Of a DNA stretch of 64,000 nt, positions 52,483 to 62,698 are shown piece by piece. How positions within the stretch are numbered: position 1 is the stretch's first letter; each line of letters starts with the position of its first letter. Source of the DNA: Spisula solida. Lineage: Eukaryota; Mollusca; Bivalvia; Venerida; Mactridae. The position numbers and the translations under genes are program-made. The notes beneath the pieces were generated by a model. The model was not told the origin of the DNA. It did not search any database and saw only the letters and a list, made by a program, of their open reading frames with translations. The stretch is taken from assembly GCA_947247005.1 (NCBI GenBank), contig OX365948.1:4092001-4156000 (forward strand), in the 5' to 3' direction.

Positions 52483-52558
52483 CTCGTTAGTCGAATGGGT
52501 AAGCATGCCGCTATTATACAATTAATTTTGTTCAATCTCGCCACTGGTTCGACACCCA
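52483..52558 (+). repeat. tRNA-like sequence, plus strand
   Basis: GCCTCGTTAGTCGAATGGGT AAGCATGCCGC resembles a D-arm with an A-box, followed by CACTGGTTCGACACCCATCC (T-arm/B-box). The intervening anticodon arm is AT-rich and poorly paired. Possible SINE head. Confidence 0.4.
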
Positions 52559-52844
52559 TCCAAGTAACTTATATTTTAATTTTTTTTTGTTTCTTATATT
52601 ATATTTGTAACTAATATAATAACATCACGAAGTAAGGTATGCAGTACGTAGATTAATGTTTGTGTTATATTTTCATTCTTTATCAAGTCGTAATTCAATT
52701 ATTTTATTGTTATATACAGTACAACGCTCATATAATCGTTTTTAATATTTTCACTACAGCATGAAACTTTGATCACTTTTAAGTAACAGCAGTATAATAA
52801 TTATAAGACTTTATAACATGCAACAAAAAAGTTGACCAAAGTGA

Positions 52845-52917
52845 GGATCGAACCTACAACTCAGAATAAAATAGAAACTTGTAGGAAGTGAGGGTTTATC
52901 CACTACACTACGGCGCC
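52845..52917 (-). repeat. tRNA-like sequence, minus strand
   Basis: GGCGCCGTAGTGTAGTGGAT AAACCCTC (A-box-like) and TTGTAGGTTCGATCCTCAC (B-box-like). Acceptor ends do not pair. Relic or SINE head. Confidence 0.4.
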
Positions 52918-52989
52918 TTTGGTATATGGAATGAGATTTGCACACTATTTGATATCGAACCCATATAAAGTTTACCTGTCGGGCGAGTT

Positions 52990-54510
52990 TATGTTATTAA
53001 CTGTTCTCATTTGACTTTGAACGCACTATATAACATAATGCATGCAATGTTTGTATACACCATGTATTAATCTTGTCACTTACAATACTACTGTTTGTTT
53101 TTTGTCTACTGTCTGCTTCGTTGTTTTTATTGCTCTTCAATATATACTGTACTAAACATACAGTACAACCTCTTAACATTGAATTGATTTAACATTATTA
53201 CAACATGTACATGTACATAAAACTGCTACAGTCTACCAGTATATGGTTGCTAAAGAGAGGTTGTTGCTGAAGAAAGACCCTTCTTGTTAAAAATCATTGA
53301 ATATAAGATAATAGGAGACAATGTGGCAGTTGCAGACAGGTTATAGTTTCCAGGCAGTCTTTAACATAGGTTTGGCTGTACATATTGCAGTTTGAAGCTA
53401 ACATAGCGGCACAATATAAGATTTACACTGCATGTATATAGAACTGCAATATAAAATGTGTAACAGTCTTTCTTCATGTAGTTAATTGGTTTGTAATGTC
53501 TCGGAATTTCTTCCACGGCAACATCTTGGATCGATGGATTTAAGATATATTTCCGTCTGTCAACGGATTATCCGACCAACGCCCCAGGTGTAAACGTCGT
53601 TGACAGGTGGATTATTTCCTGGTAAATCCAGGTTTACAAATTTATGTATAATTTACTGGCAAGCAGACACGGCTGTTATAATATACATGTAAATGTTATT
53701 GTTGGTTGGGTTCAACAATGTGGCCAAGAATGTTGTAAATAAACCATACAGGAAGTTTTTATTATAACTACATTAGAATTGATCTGATACACATATACTT
53801 TCACATGTTTAGTGCCATGTAAACATTCATACCATCATAATAAAATTATGTGCTCAATCTAGCCGCAAATAAAGTCATATGCTGGCGAATTTTGCTGATT
53901 TTCAAGGTTGAGAAGGATTGTTTTCACATATTTTAGTACCATCTAACCTGTCTTATGTAGCCAATTAACAAATACCTCAATTATGACTGCTTAAAACAGG
54001 TGATTGCTTCATACAGGTGAGTCATACATATAAAATGTTTGATTAGAGTTTAATTACAAAATGAATGCCTTGCTGAGGATAAGTAACTGTTTTACCCAGT
54101 TGACCATTAACCTGTAGGTACATGTACGACTATATTCAAATTGCCATACTAATTAAGGACAGTCTGAATCATGTATATTTTGTATTGATCATTGATCTAA
54201 TAGAGATCTGAATTTTTTTTTTTAATTTGATGTTGGGTTTTAGAGGGGATCAAGGGGGTCATATCCACATGCCAAGCACCTGTGATTTGAATCCCAATGA
54301 GTATGGTGTGTTTATGCTGAATTCACCTGTAGTGTACAGCCACGTGTTCAAAAGGTCACTGCAGCTTACAAAAAAATAATATAAAATTGGACAGGGAAAG
54401 CAGCACTCAACTTAACCAGCCTTTTGGAAATTGTAGATACAGTACCATTAAGTGAAAATATTTGGACTGTGCAAAGATATTATATGTGACATACAGTTCA
54501 TACCAACTGG
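52990..54510. other. Intergenic, nothing firm
   Basis: A fragment at 53240-53280 (GCTAAAGAGAGGTTGTTGCT GAAGA) resembles the 64-bp minisatellite. A B-box-like GTGATTTGAATCCCAATGAG occurs at 54281. No host exon recognised. Confidence 0.4.
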
Positions 54511-54520
54511 CTGATATTAC

Positions 54521-55748
54521 GGAATCCTGTTAGTGCTATTTTAAATATCCTGTATCGCCCTCCAAGGACGAGACACGAGAATTGCGCGAGGCAAGAAACA
54601 AGACCTTAGAATTAGACGCGATATTTGAAACGAGACACGAGAATTGCACAAGGCCTGAAACGAGACACGAGAATTAAAAATTGAATTCTCGCGTTTTTAA
54701 TCTCGCTCTAGACCCACAACTTATGCAAGTTAATATCTAATATTGTGTAATTCTCGCGTATCGTATCGTGCCTCGCAGTTGATTCTTGCGCTTCGTTTCA
54801 AATATCGGGTCTTAATATCATGTCTCAACTTCCAAGGGCGAGACACGATAGTTAAAACGAGACACGAGAATTCAACGCGAGGCTCGAGAATCCAACGCGA
54901 GACACGACAATGCTATCCTGCAAATAATGCGCAATTCTCTTGCCTCGCATTTCTATTTGGTCCACCAGACACGAGAATTGAAGGCGAGGCACGAGAATGC
55001 TATCGGGCAAATATTGCGCATTTCTCTTGTCTCGCCGCGAGACATGACAGTACTATCACATCGATATAGCAATTCTCGCATCAATATCATTGTCGTGTAT
55101 CGCGTCGAGACACGAGAATTGCGCGATAGCATTGTCGTGTATCGCGGCGAGACACGAGAATTGCACGATAACATTGTCGTATATAGCGGCGAGACACGAG
55201 AATTGCGCGATACCATTGTCGTATATCGGGGCGAGACACAATAATGGCGCGATATTTGCCCGATAGCATTCTCATGCCTCGCCTTCAATTCTCGTGTCTC
55301 GCTTGAATTCTCCTGTATCATTCTCGCGGACCAAATAGAAACGCAAGGCGAGAGAATAGCGCGATATTTGCATGATAGCATTGTCATGTCTCGCGTTGGA
55401 TTCTCGTGCCTCTCGTTGAATTCTCGTGTCTCGATTAATTCTCGTGTCTCGACTTTCAAGGGCGATATTTGAAACGAAGCACAAGAATCATCTGCGAGGC
55501 ACGATACGATACGCGAGAATTCCACAATATTAGATATTAACTTGTAAAAGTTGTGGGTCTAGGGTGAGATTAAAAACGCAATAATTCAATTTTTAATTCT
55601 CGTGTTTCGTTTCAGGCCTCGCGCAGTTCTCGTGTCTCGTTTCAAATATGGCGTCTTATTCTCGTGTCTCGTTTCTTGCTTCGCGCAATTCTCATGTCTG
55701 CCCTTGGAGGATGATACACAATATTTAAAATGGCACTAACCGGATTCC
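54521..55748. repeat. 1.23-kb long inverted repeat (foldback palindrome)
   Basis: GGAATCCTGTTAGTGCTATT TTAAATAT... from 54521 is mirrored by the reverse complement of the right end (GGAATCCGGTTAGTGCCATT TTAAATAT... from 55748). The symmetry runs through GCCTGAAACGAGACACGAGA (left) / GCCTGAAACGAAACACGAGA (right), TAGACCCACAACTT and AAGTTAATATCTAATATTGT. The arms are about 600 bp with the centre near 55135. GAGACACGAGAATT and its reverse occur many times. Much richer in CpG than the surroundings. All frames here, on both strands, are products of this repetition. Foldback transposon or rearranged minisatellite; family unknown. Confidence 0.9.
55089..55256 (+). repeat. Four 42-bp tandem units at the palindrome centre
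   Basis: Unit ATTGTCGTGTATCGCGTCGA + GACACGAGAATTGCGCGATA + GC, four times with few changes. Because 42 is divisible by three, frames stay open on both strands, but the sequence is non-coding in character. Confidence 0.85.
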
Positions 55749-57535
55749 ATATAATATAGACAGGTTTAAGTGTTTACTATGGTTACAAGGTACTCTTAAT
55801 GAAGGTGTATACTGCCATACCCATTGTCCGCTGAAAACAATACCTGATAATGTACAAGTATACGGTATGTGACTTTGATCAGTGTAACACAGCTTATTTA
55901 GCATGTTCATTTCATGTCAAAAAATATTCTTTTCACAAAATTAACCACAATCCTTGAGGCATACTGGGTGGTTTTCTTGTCTTATTGTTTGTCACTGACT
56001 CTTCACATTTGCCAGCTTTTTGACTTGGCTATGTAATTATACTCACGTCACTGGATTTCACTTCAATGAAGTTTACATTTGAGACATCCCTAGTTTATTT
56101 TATTGCATATTTCACAATTTGATTGGAAAGAATTTTTCGGATGACCTCTTGAATACCTCTGCACCCTTGGAAGGAGATAAATTATTTATATTGTTGTTTT
56201 GTGTACTGGCTGTTGATGTTCATTGTTGACATTATTGTTGGATTGTTTAATCTATCAGGTATATAATTTATATTATTACATCTAAAAATGGTGTTTATTT
56301 TGTAGTAACTGTGGAGTCTGACTCACAACAGATTATGCGCTCAGGCCCAGATTTCCCGAAATATCTCAATCTGAGCTCAATCTCAACTCAAATTTTGTTA
56401 CCTATCGTTTGATATAGTTTCCATGCGAAAGTGTACTCTAAATTGGTATAACAAAACAGACACATTATTTTGAGTTCATTACAGTAAAATTTTGAGAGCT
56501 TGAGCTTCATTATAAGTTATCTCAAATTCAGACTCTCATTTGAGCAAATCTCAATTTGAGTTGAGATTTCTTCTTGAGATGCTTCGGATGATCGGGGCCA
56601 GGTGCACTGACTTTATGTTTTAGTATGCTGCTTAACTAAGGAATTGCAAATATATATGAACATGACTTGTACTAGACTTCATTTTCTGTTTTGCAGAGTA
56701 TTAACAAGATAACATGAACATTGTGCGTTTTATTAAATCATAAAACATTTTGGTGCTTTTCTATAAGTCATATATTTCTTCAATATTATATCAAATATAG
56801 AATTCTCATAAAGCAATACATAAGAACAGACAGTTTTTCTGGGAAAAATAATCGTCTTTCGCAAGAAATCAATTTACAGTTTGTCCGTATGTTACCAAGT
56901 GATTATTTATATCCAATATCTGGCAGGAAATGAAATATTTGACATTTTCTTGAGTATGACCGTCAGTTTGCCGCTCGGAATATTGAGATATGATGGTCGG
57001 TGCCTATTTTCCGCTGATCAAATACAAATAGCAGGAGATAGTCCTGTTATTTATTATTTGACAGCTGGAAAATATCCGCGTGTTTTGTTGACAGACATCA
57101 TTATTGTTATCTGCTTCCAGGAAATATCTGTGACAGAAATCACAAGCGGATACGTTACTTTATTTTCTACATTGAAGAACTGACTGTAAAATGGATTATG
57201 AAATTTCTTTACAATATATTAAACAATTAATTAAATGTTTTATTAATGCTAATGCCCTCTAAATCTATTGTCCATTAAAGGTCATTGCATGATTTCTCAG
57301 AGAGGGAAATATAAAGGCAATTATTACTCCTGTATGCCCGTGCATATTTTTCAAATCTGGAATGAAACAAAATTGCCAGGAACTGAAAATATCATTTCAT
57401 TTTCAAATAATGTCCAGTAGACAAGCTTCCTTCATAATCTATTCTTTGACATCATTTGTATCATTGCTTAATATCCTACTTAAGATGCATTAATTTTGTA
57501 TTATCATTACCATATAAACGGGAGTCTAATACGAA
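55749..57535. other. Intergenic, no recognised gene
   Basis: A short segment at 56360-56590 repeats TCTCAATTTGAG/CTCAAAT motifs and may fold (TTGAGATTTCTTCTTGAGAT). The 100-codon frame 56881-57183 has no recognised domain. Nothing else seen. Confidence 0.4.
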
Positions 57536-57537
57536 TT

Positions 57538-57976
57538 TGTCTCCCTTTTACATAATGGGTTGCCTCCCCTGTTATATAATGGATTGCCTCCCCTTCACAT
57601 AATGGGTTGCCTCCCCTTCACATAATGAGTTGTTTCCCATTTACATGAGTTGCCTCCCCTTCACACAATGAGTTGCCTCCCTTTCACATAATGAGTTGCC
57701 TCCCCTTCACATAATGAGTTGCCTCGCCTTCACATAATGAGTTGCATCGCCTTCACATAATGAGTTGCCTCCCCTTCACATAATGGGTTGCCTCCCCTGT
57801 TACATAATGGATTGCCTCTCCTTCACATAATGAGTTGCCTCCCCTTCACACAATGAGTTGCCTCCCTTTTGACACAATGAGTTGCCTCCCTTTCACATAA
57901 TGAGTTGCCTCCCCTTCACACAATGAGTTGCCTCCCTTTCACACAATGAGTTGCCTCCCTTTCACATAATCCGTTG
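57538..57976 (+). repeat. 23-bp minisatellite, about nineteen units
   Basis: Unit ATAATGAGTTGCCTCCCCTT + CAC, with variants GGGTTGCC and ACACAATGAG. Fairly uniform and strand-asymmetric (pyrimidine-rich). No open frame of interest. Confidence 0.95.
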
Positions 57977-59611
57977 CCAGGATCTATTTGTATACTGTGG
58001 TAAGGCATGAATGCCTGTTGTAATTTACCTCTTTTCTTGCTATATAGTCACCAATGACATTAACATTACTCTCAATTTATAATTTTATACTAAATTGTTG
58101 TTCTATATAAATATGTGTAGATCTAAATCTTCATCATTTATGGATTATAAGCCTTGCTACAATAATAATGGTACTTACTTTGCTGGTAAATGCAACATTG
58201 CACTATCTCTTTATAGGTATAATGGATCAGATAACCATGTTTTGCTCCGTCCCTGTCACTCAATAATGATAGTAATACAGTAGGTAATGGTGTGAATATG
58301 GCTGTAAATTACTGTGACATTTACCAACCAAGCAACGCCTAAAATCAACTGTCAGTCTCAGGCACTGTATAAAACATTTCTGTAATATTTACTCATGACA
58401 ATCTTCATCGTCTTAATACAGGGAATGAGGGAAAATATTTTAGTAGTGTATTATACTGGAAGAAGATACAAAACGTACTTCGAAATTTGTCTGATTCCTT
58501 AAGCTGTCGATCTTTCCCTGCAAAATCTATAAATATTTGGAAGGATCTGAATAATTTTGGATCTTAGGAAAAACAACATAGTTTTAATATAGCACTGACT
58601 AAAATATAAAATTAATGTTGGAGTGCATGCATTTCCTACATGAAGAAACTTTGAGTTTGAGAAAGTAGAAGTTTGCTGTGGATATTGGTAATTGGTTGTA
58701 GAAATTATATTGTCACCAAGTTGTGGTTACCATAGTGATGGTAGTTTTGTCATTGACATGTCCATAGAAGTTCTTTTTTGCTGTAGGCAAGAGAATGTCT
58801 CATTATCAAGTCCATTGTCAAGTGTTTTTATGGGTCTGCATTATACTTCGGGGATTAATTTTGTAGTTGGCAAGGTAATATATTGTTCCACACATTTTGT
58901 CATTTACCATAAATTTGGATTTTAGCTATTTTCCTAGTATGGTGTTTACTACTAGAGGAGACTCTCTCCATACTGCATGAATGTCTATCAATCCGTCTGT
59001 CATGGACTTGTGTCAGCTCAATTAACCTTCTCCACCTCTGCATGAATTCTCAACTTTATGGGTTATATTATTTGCTTTAAAAGCACTGTAGCATCCATTC
59101 TTATGAATTTGTGCTTTTATTCCTACAAGATTGTGCATTTTGGTAAAACATTAATTGTTTGGCCATAAATTTATTTCTGTTGTCCAATCTCATGTCCAAA
59201 TACATTTAACATTCAATTGGTGCTTGTATTTTGTCAATAAACAGATAATTGGTATTGTTTATCACATGGCTGGTCCCAGTGTATTTGCTTTTGTGCAGAT
59301 GTACCAATTTCAAATCTAAGAGGCACAAACTTGTATGTGCAGAGGCTATGTTTTACATTTTTTTAAGTCTTTGTAGTTCAAATTTGAATAAAAACCACTA
59401 AGATGTCATCAGATTTCGTTAAACAGTTGTGACCATTTGCCTGCTCTGGAGAAACGTTCTTGTCATTTGTATCCATTCATTGGTTTAACTTACATAATTA
59501 GTGCTGAGTGCCGTTTCTAGGGACACAAAAGAACTGAGGGGAATATTTTCTACTGTAGGCCTATATTTTTGGGTGTGAAAAGATATGCTTAATTTAGTTA
59601 TTTCTCACCAA
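57977..59611. other. Intergenic, nothing recognised
   Basis: AT-rich. The 77-codon frame 58692-58925 and the 62-codon frame 58095-58283 show no recognised motif and no splice context. Confidence 0.45.
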
Positions 59612-59920
59612 AGGTTACCTCCCTTGGATAAATTGACACCATTTGTACATCATCCTTACAGAAAGTTACCTCCCTTGGATAAATTGACACCATTTCTACA
59701 TCATCCTTGCAGAAAGTTACCTCCCTTGGATAAATTGACACCATTTCTACATCATCCTTGCAGAAAGTTACCTCCCTTAATTAATTGACACCATTTGTAC
59801 ATCATCCTTACAGAAAGTTACCTGCCTTGGACAAATTGACACCATTAAATTTGTACATCATCCTTACAGAAAGTTACCTCCCTTGGATAAAGTGACACCA
59901 TTTGCACATCACCCTACAGG
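59612..59920 (+). repeat. 51-bp minisatellite, six units
   Basis: Steps at GTTACCTCCC: 59614, 59665, 59716, 59767, 59817 and 59873 (51, 51, 51, 50 and 56 bp). Unit GTTACCTCCCTTGGATAAAT + TGACACCATTTCTACATCAT + CCTTGCAGAAA. The 51-bp period keeps one frame open for three units (KLPPLDKLTPFLHHPCR), but later units break it. Confidence 0.95.
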
Positions 59921-60005
59921 TTTGTTTGCAAAACTTGAAATTAATGTTTGTAGCAACTTTCGGCTTGTGAACTAGAGGTCTACATACGTAATGTTATCTT
60001 TTTTT

Positions 60006-61014
60006 AGCTCACCTGTCACAAAGTGACAGAGTGAGCTTTTGTGATCACTCTTTCGTCCGTCGTCCGTCGTCAGTTCGTCCGTCCGTCAACAATTTGCTTG
60101 TGTAGACACTAGAGGTCACAATTTTGACTTAATCTTTATGAAACCTGGTCACAATGATCATCTCAACAAAATCTAGGTCAAGTTCGATATTGGGTCATTC
60201 GGGGTCAAAAACTAGGTCACAAGGTCAAATCATAGAAAAACCTTGTGTAGTCACTAGAGGTCACAATTTTGACCTAATCTTTATGAAACTTGGTCACAAT
60301 GGTTATCACAACAAAATCTAGGTCAAGTTCGATATTGGGTCATCAGGGGTCAAAAACGAGGTCACAAGGTCAAATCATAAAAAACCTTGTGTAGACTATA
60401 GAGGTCACAATTTTGACTTAATCTTTATGAAACTTGGTCACAATGATCATGTCAACAAAATCTAGGTCAAGTTCGATATTGGGTCATCCGGGGTCAAAAA
60501 CTAGGTCACAAGGTCAAATCATAGAAAAACCTTGTGTAGTCACTAGAGGTCACAATTTTAACCTAATCTTTATGAAACTTGGTCACAACGATCATCACAA
60601 CAAAATCTAGGTCAAGTTGGATATTATGTCATCCGGGATCAAAAACTAGGTCACAAGGTCTAATCATAGAAAAACCTTGTGTAGTCACTAGAGGTCACAA
60701 TTTTGACCTAATCTTTATGAAACTTGGTCACAATGATCATCACAACAAAATCTAGGTCAAGATAGATATTGGGTCATCCGGGGTCAAAAACTAGGTCACA
60801 AGGTCAAATCATAGAAAACCTTGTATAGTCACTAGAGGTCACAATTTTAGCCAATCCTTATGAAACTTGGTCAGAGTGATCATCTCAACAAAATCTGGGT
60901 CAAGTGCGATATTGCGTCAAATGGGGCCAAGAACTAGGTCACTAGGTCAAATCACAGGTCTTGAATGTACTGCTATAACAGGTGAGCGACCTAGGGCCCT
61001 TTGGGCCCTCTTGT
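60006..61014 (+). repeat. AGGTCA-rich dispersed element, copy 4 (most complete)
   Basis: 5' terminus AGCTCACCTGTCACAAAGTG ACAGAGTGAGC (nested stems GCTCAC/GTGAGC and GTCAC/GTGAC). Six core units of 144-145 bp start at AGGTCACAATTTT (60113, 60258, 60402, 60547, 60692, 60836). The 3' end is ACAGGTGAGCGACCTAGGGC CCTTTGGGCCCTCTTGT. Each core has CTAGGTCACAAGGTCA and AATCTAGGTCAAG. Flanked by T-rich DNA at the left. Architecture (tandem core, inverted subterminal motifs, 3' hairpin) fits non-autonomous Helitron-like HINE/pearl elements; inference only. Confidence 0.92.
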
Positions 61015-61122
61015 CTATATATTCATAGCCATCACTCAAATTGATACTAGGATTTGCAGCAGTTGTAAAACAGTTCAAACTGACTTTCAGCCTTTGTTAA
61101 TTAGATCTTTCAGTTGCTTAGG

Positions 61123-61290
61123 AAATGGTTTGCAGTTCAGGGTGCTATACCGGTGAATACATCACGGTTTAGAGTTCATATGCTTAGGAATAAATCATGA
61201 AGGCCGTAGGCCTGAGTGATTAATAACTATGCATATGAACGACAAACCGTGATCTATTCACCGATATAGCACACTAAACTGCAATCTATT
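61123..61290. repeat. 168-bp palindromic MITE
   Basis: The left arm (TTTGCAGTTCAGGGTGCTAT ACCGGTGAATACATCACGG...) and right arm (reverse complement ATTGCAGTTTAGTGTGCTAT ATCGGTGAATAGATCACGG...) pair over about 80 bp each, centred on GAAGGCCGTAGGCCTG. Foldback element. Confidence 0.8.
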
Positions 61291-61360
61291 TGCATTCTGA
61301 CATGTGTAATGTGTGCCATTTTATACAGACTTATTTATATGCGAGTTGACGAGTTATTTT

Positions 61361-61382
61361 TGTGTGGCGTAAACGCCACACA
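61361..61382. repeat. Perfect 22-bp hairpin
   Basis: TGTGTGGCGT-AA-ACGCCACACA: a 10-bp perfect stem with a 2-base centre. Could be part of a transposon end; function unknown. Confidence 0.6.
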
Positions 61383-62310
61383 ATGATATTACCACTTTTC
61401 AGCTTACGACCAATTTAACGCATTAGGCCTCGGCAAATAAATAGTTCTATGATTTGAACAATATTACAAGCATGCAACACAGGTTACACGTATCATTGGA
61501 CCTGATTTGTTTACATTACCAACATTTACTTATATTAAGACCAACAATTATATCAGACTTTTATTTTTAGAGGATATTTATAGCAAATCATTCCGCAACG
61601 GACTATATTTTTACTACCAAAGAATGTTCTCACTGGTTCATGTTGCTATAGACAACTTCCACTGTTCAAAGTGTTGTAACGTCTGCCCCTGGATTTTTGA
61701 GCTTTACTTGTCTGTTTATTGTCAAACATATGCTTATTTAACGCCAAATTCCAATTACCGGTACCCTATTTCATGTTTACGCATCATGAATAGATACTAT
61801 CCGACCAACAATTTTTGACAGTTACGTCATTTTGTCAACAATCTATAAATAATCAGGGTATAGCCCTAACGGATTAATGATTTTATTAAATAGAAGTATG
61901 TCCTTATCAATTCTAATAGTCCAAACAAAACCTGGTCCTGTGGATGTGTAGGCTGCTTCTCACACAGGTGGTCCAAGTTCAAAGCTTGTGGTAGACAAAC
62001 TATATGAATGTATTTTTGTACAATATACAGGAAACATATTTAATGATTTAATACAATAACGAATTTGAAAATATTCTTTTGCCTTATGATTAATAAAAGC
62101 TCTTAAAAATCACATTATCTCAAAAACACGTTTAGAACAGACGCTGCTTTCTCATTATTCTTAAAAAGAGACTCACTACAATAATCTAAAACACGTTCTT
62201 AGCCATTCAAATTAGCCATCTTAAGTTTAGTGAAATGACAAAGATGTAATTCATTTTTCACACATAATTTGTATTCAATTGCAAAATAGTAACGAGCGGG
62301 AAAAAGTTAC
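61383..62310. other. Intergenic with possible old DNA element
   Basis: GATACTATCCGACCA at 61793 is inverted as TGGTCGGATAGTAC at 62491, which could mark the ends of a decayed element of about 0.7 kb. A 103-codon frame (61507-61818) has no recognised similarity. Confidence 0.3.
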
Positions 62311-62380
62311 GCTGACGGGGTTCGAACTCGATACCTTTCAACTACTAATACTGCCCGTTATCCTCTCGACTACGATATCA
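62311..62380 (-). repeat. tRNA-like sequence
   Basis: The minus strand reads ATCGTAGTCGAGAGGATAAC (A-box-like) and GAGTTCGAACCCCGTCAGC (B-box-like, good T-arm). The anticodon arm is ambiguous and the acceptor stem weak. Confidence 0.45.
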
Positions 62381-62517
62381 TATTGGGATTATAGGTAAAG
62401 AAATATAATGATAATCCACATTTTTGTAATACAATTAATAAAGTAAACATTGGATTGTAAACACAATGTGACGTCACTGTCAGGTATCCCTGGTCGGATA
62501 GTACATGCAATTATAGT

Positions 62518-62698
62518 TCGCCGGGGATAACACTAGCCTTATCAATAAACAAACAAAGCAAATTATCAGTGTAGATTAAAAGATTATATCATTAATAGTG
62601 TACATGTTTATGCACGGGATTGAACAAAAATGAATATCGAAAATGTATTTAATTTTCATTTTCATATGTAAACAAAGGCTAGTGTTATCTCCGGCTAG
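62518..62698. mobile_element. ~180-bp MITE
   Basis: CGCCGGGGATAACACTAGCC at the left and, reverse-complemented, AGCCGGAGATAACACTAGCC at the right, both followed by TT and AAAC/TTTACAT-like AT-rich DNA. Interior AT-rich, non-coding. Confidence 0.65.

Noticed and set aside
54743..55525. Overlapping frames of 60-190 codons on both strands
   Set aside because: They arise from the 42-bp tandem units and the GAGACACGAGAATT modules of the palindrome.
56881..57183. 100-codon plus-strand frame
   Set aside because: No recognised domain, no convincing splice context, AT-rich surroundings.
57538..57976. CRISPR-like array of 23-bp repeats
   Set aside because: Head-to-tail minisatellite with no spacers.
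61507..61818. 103-codon plus-strand frame
   Set aside because: No recognised motif; may lie within a decayed element.
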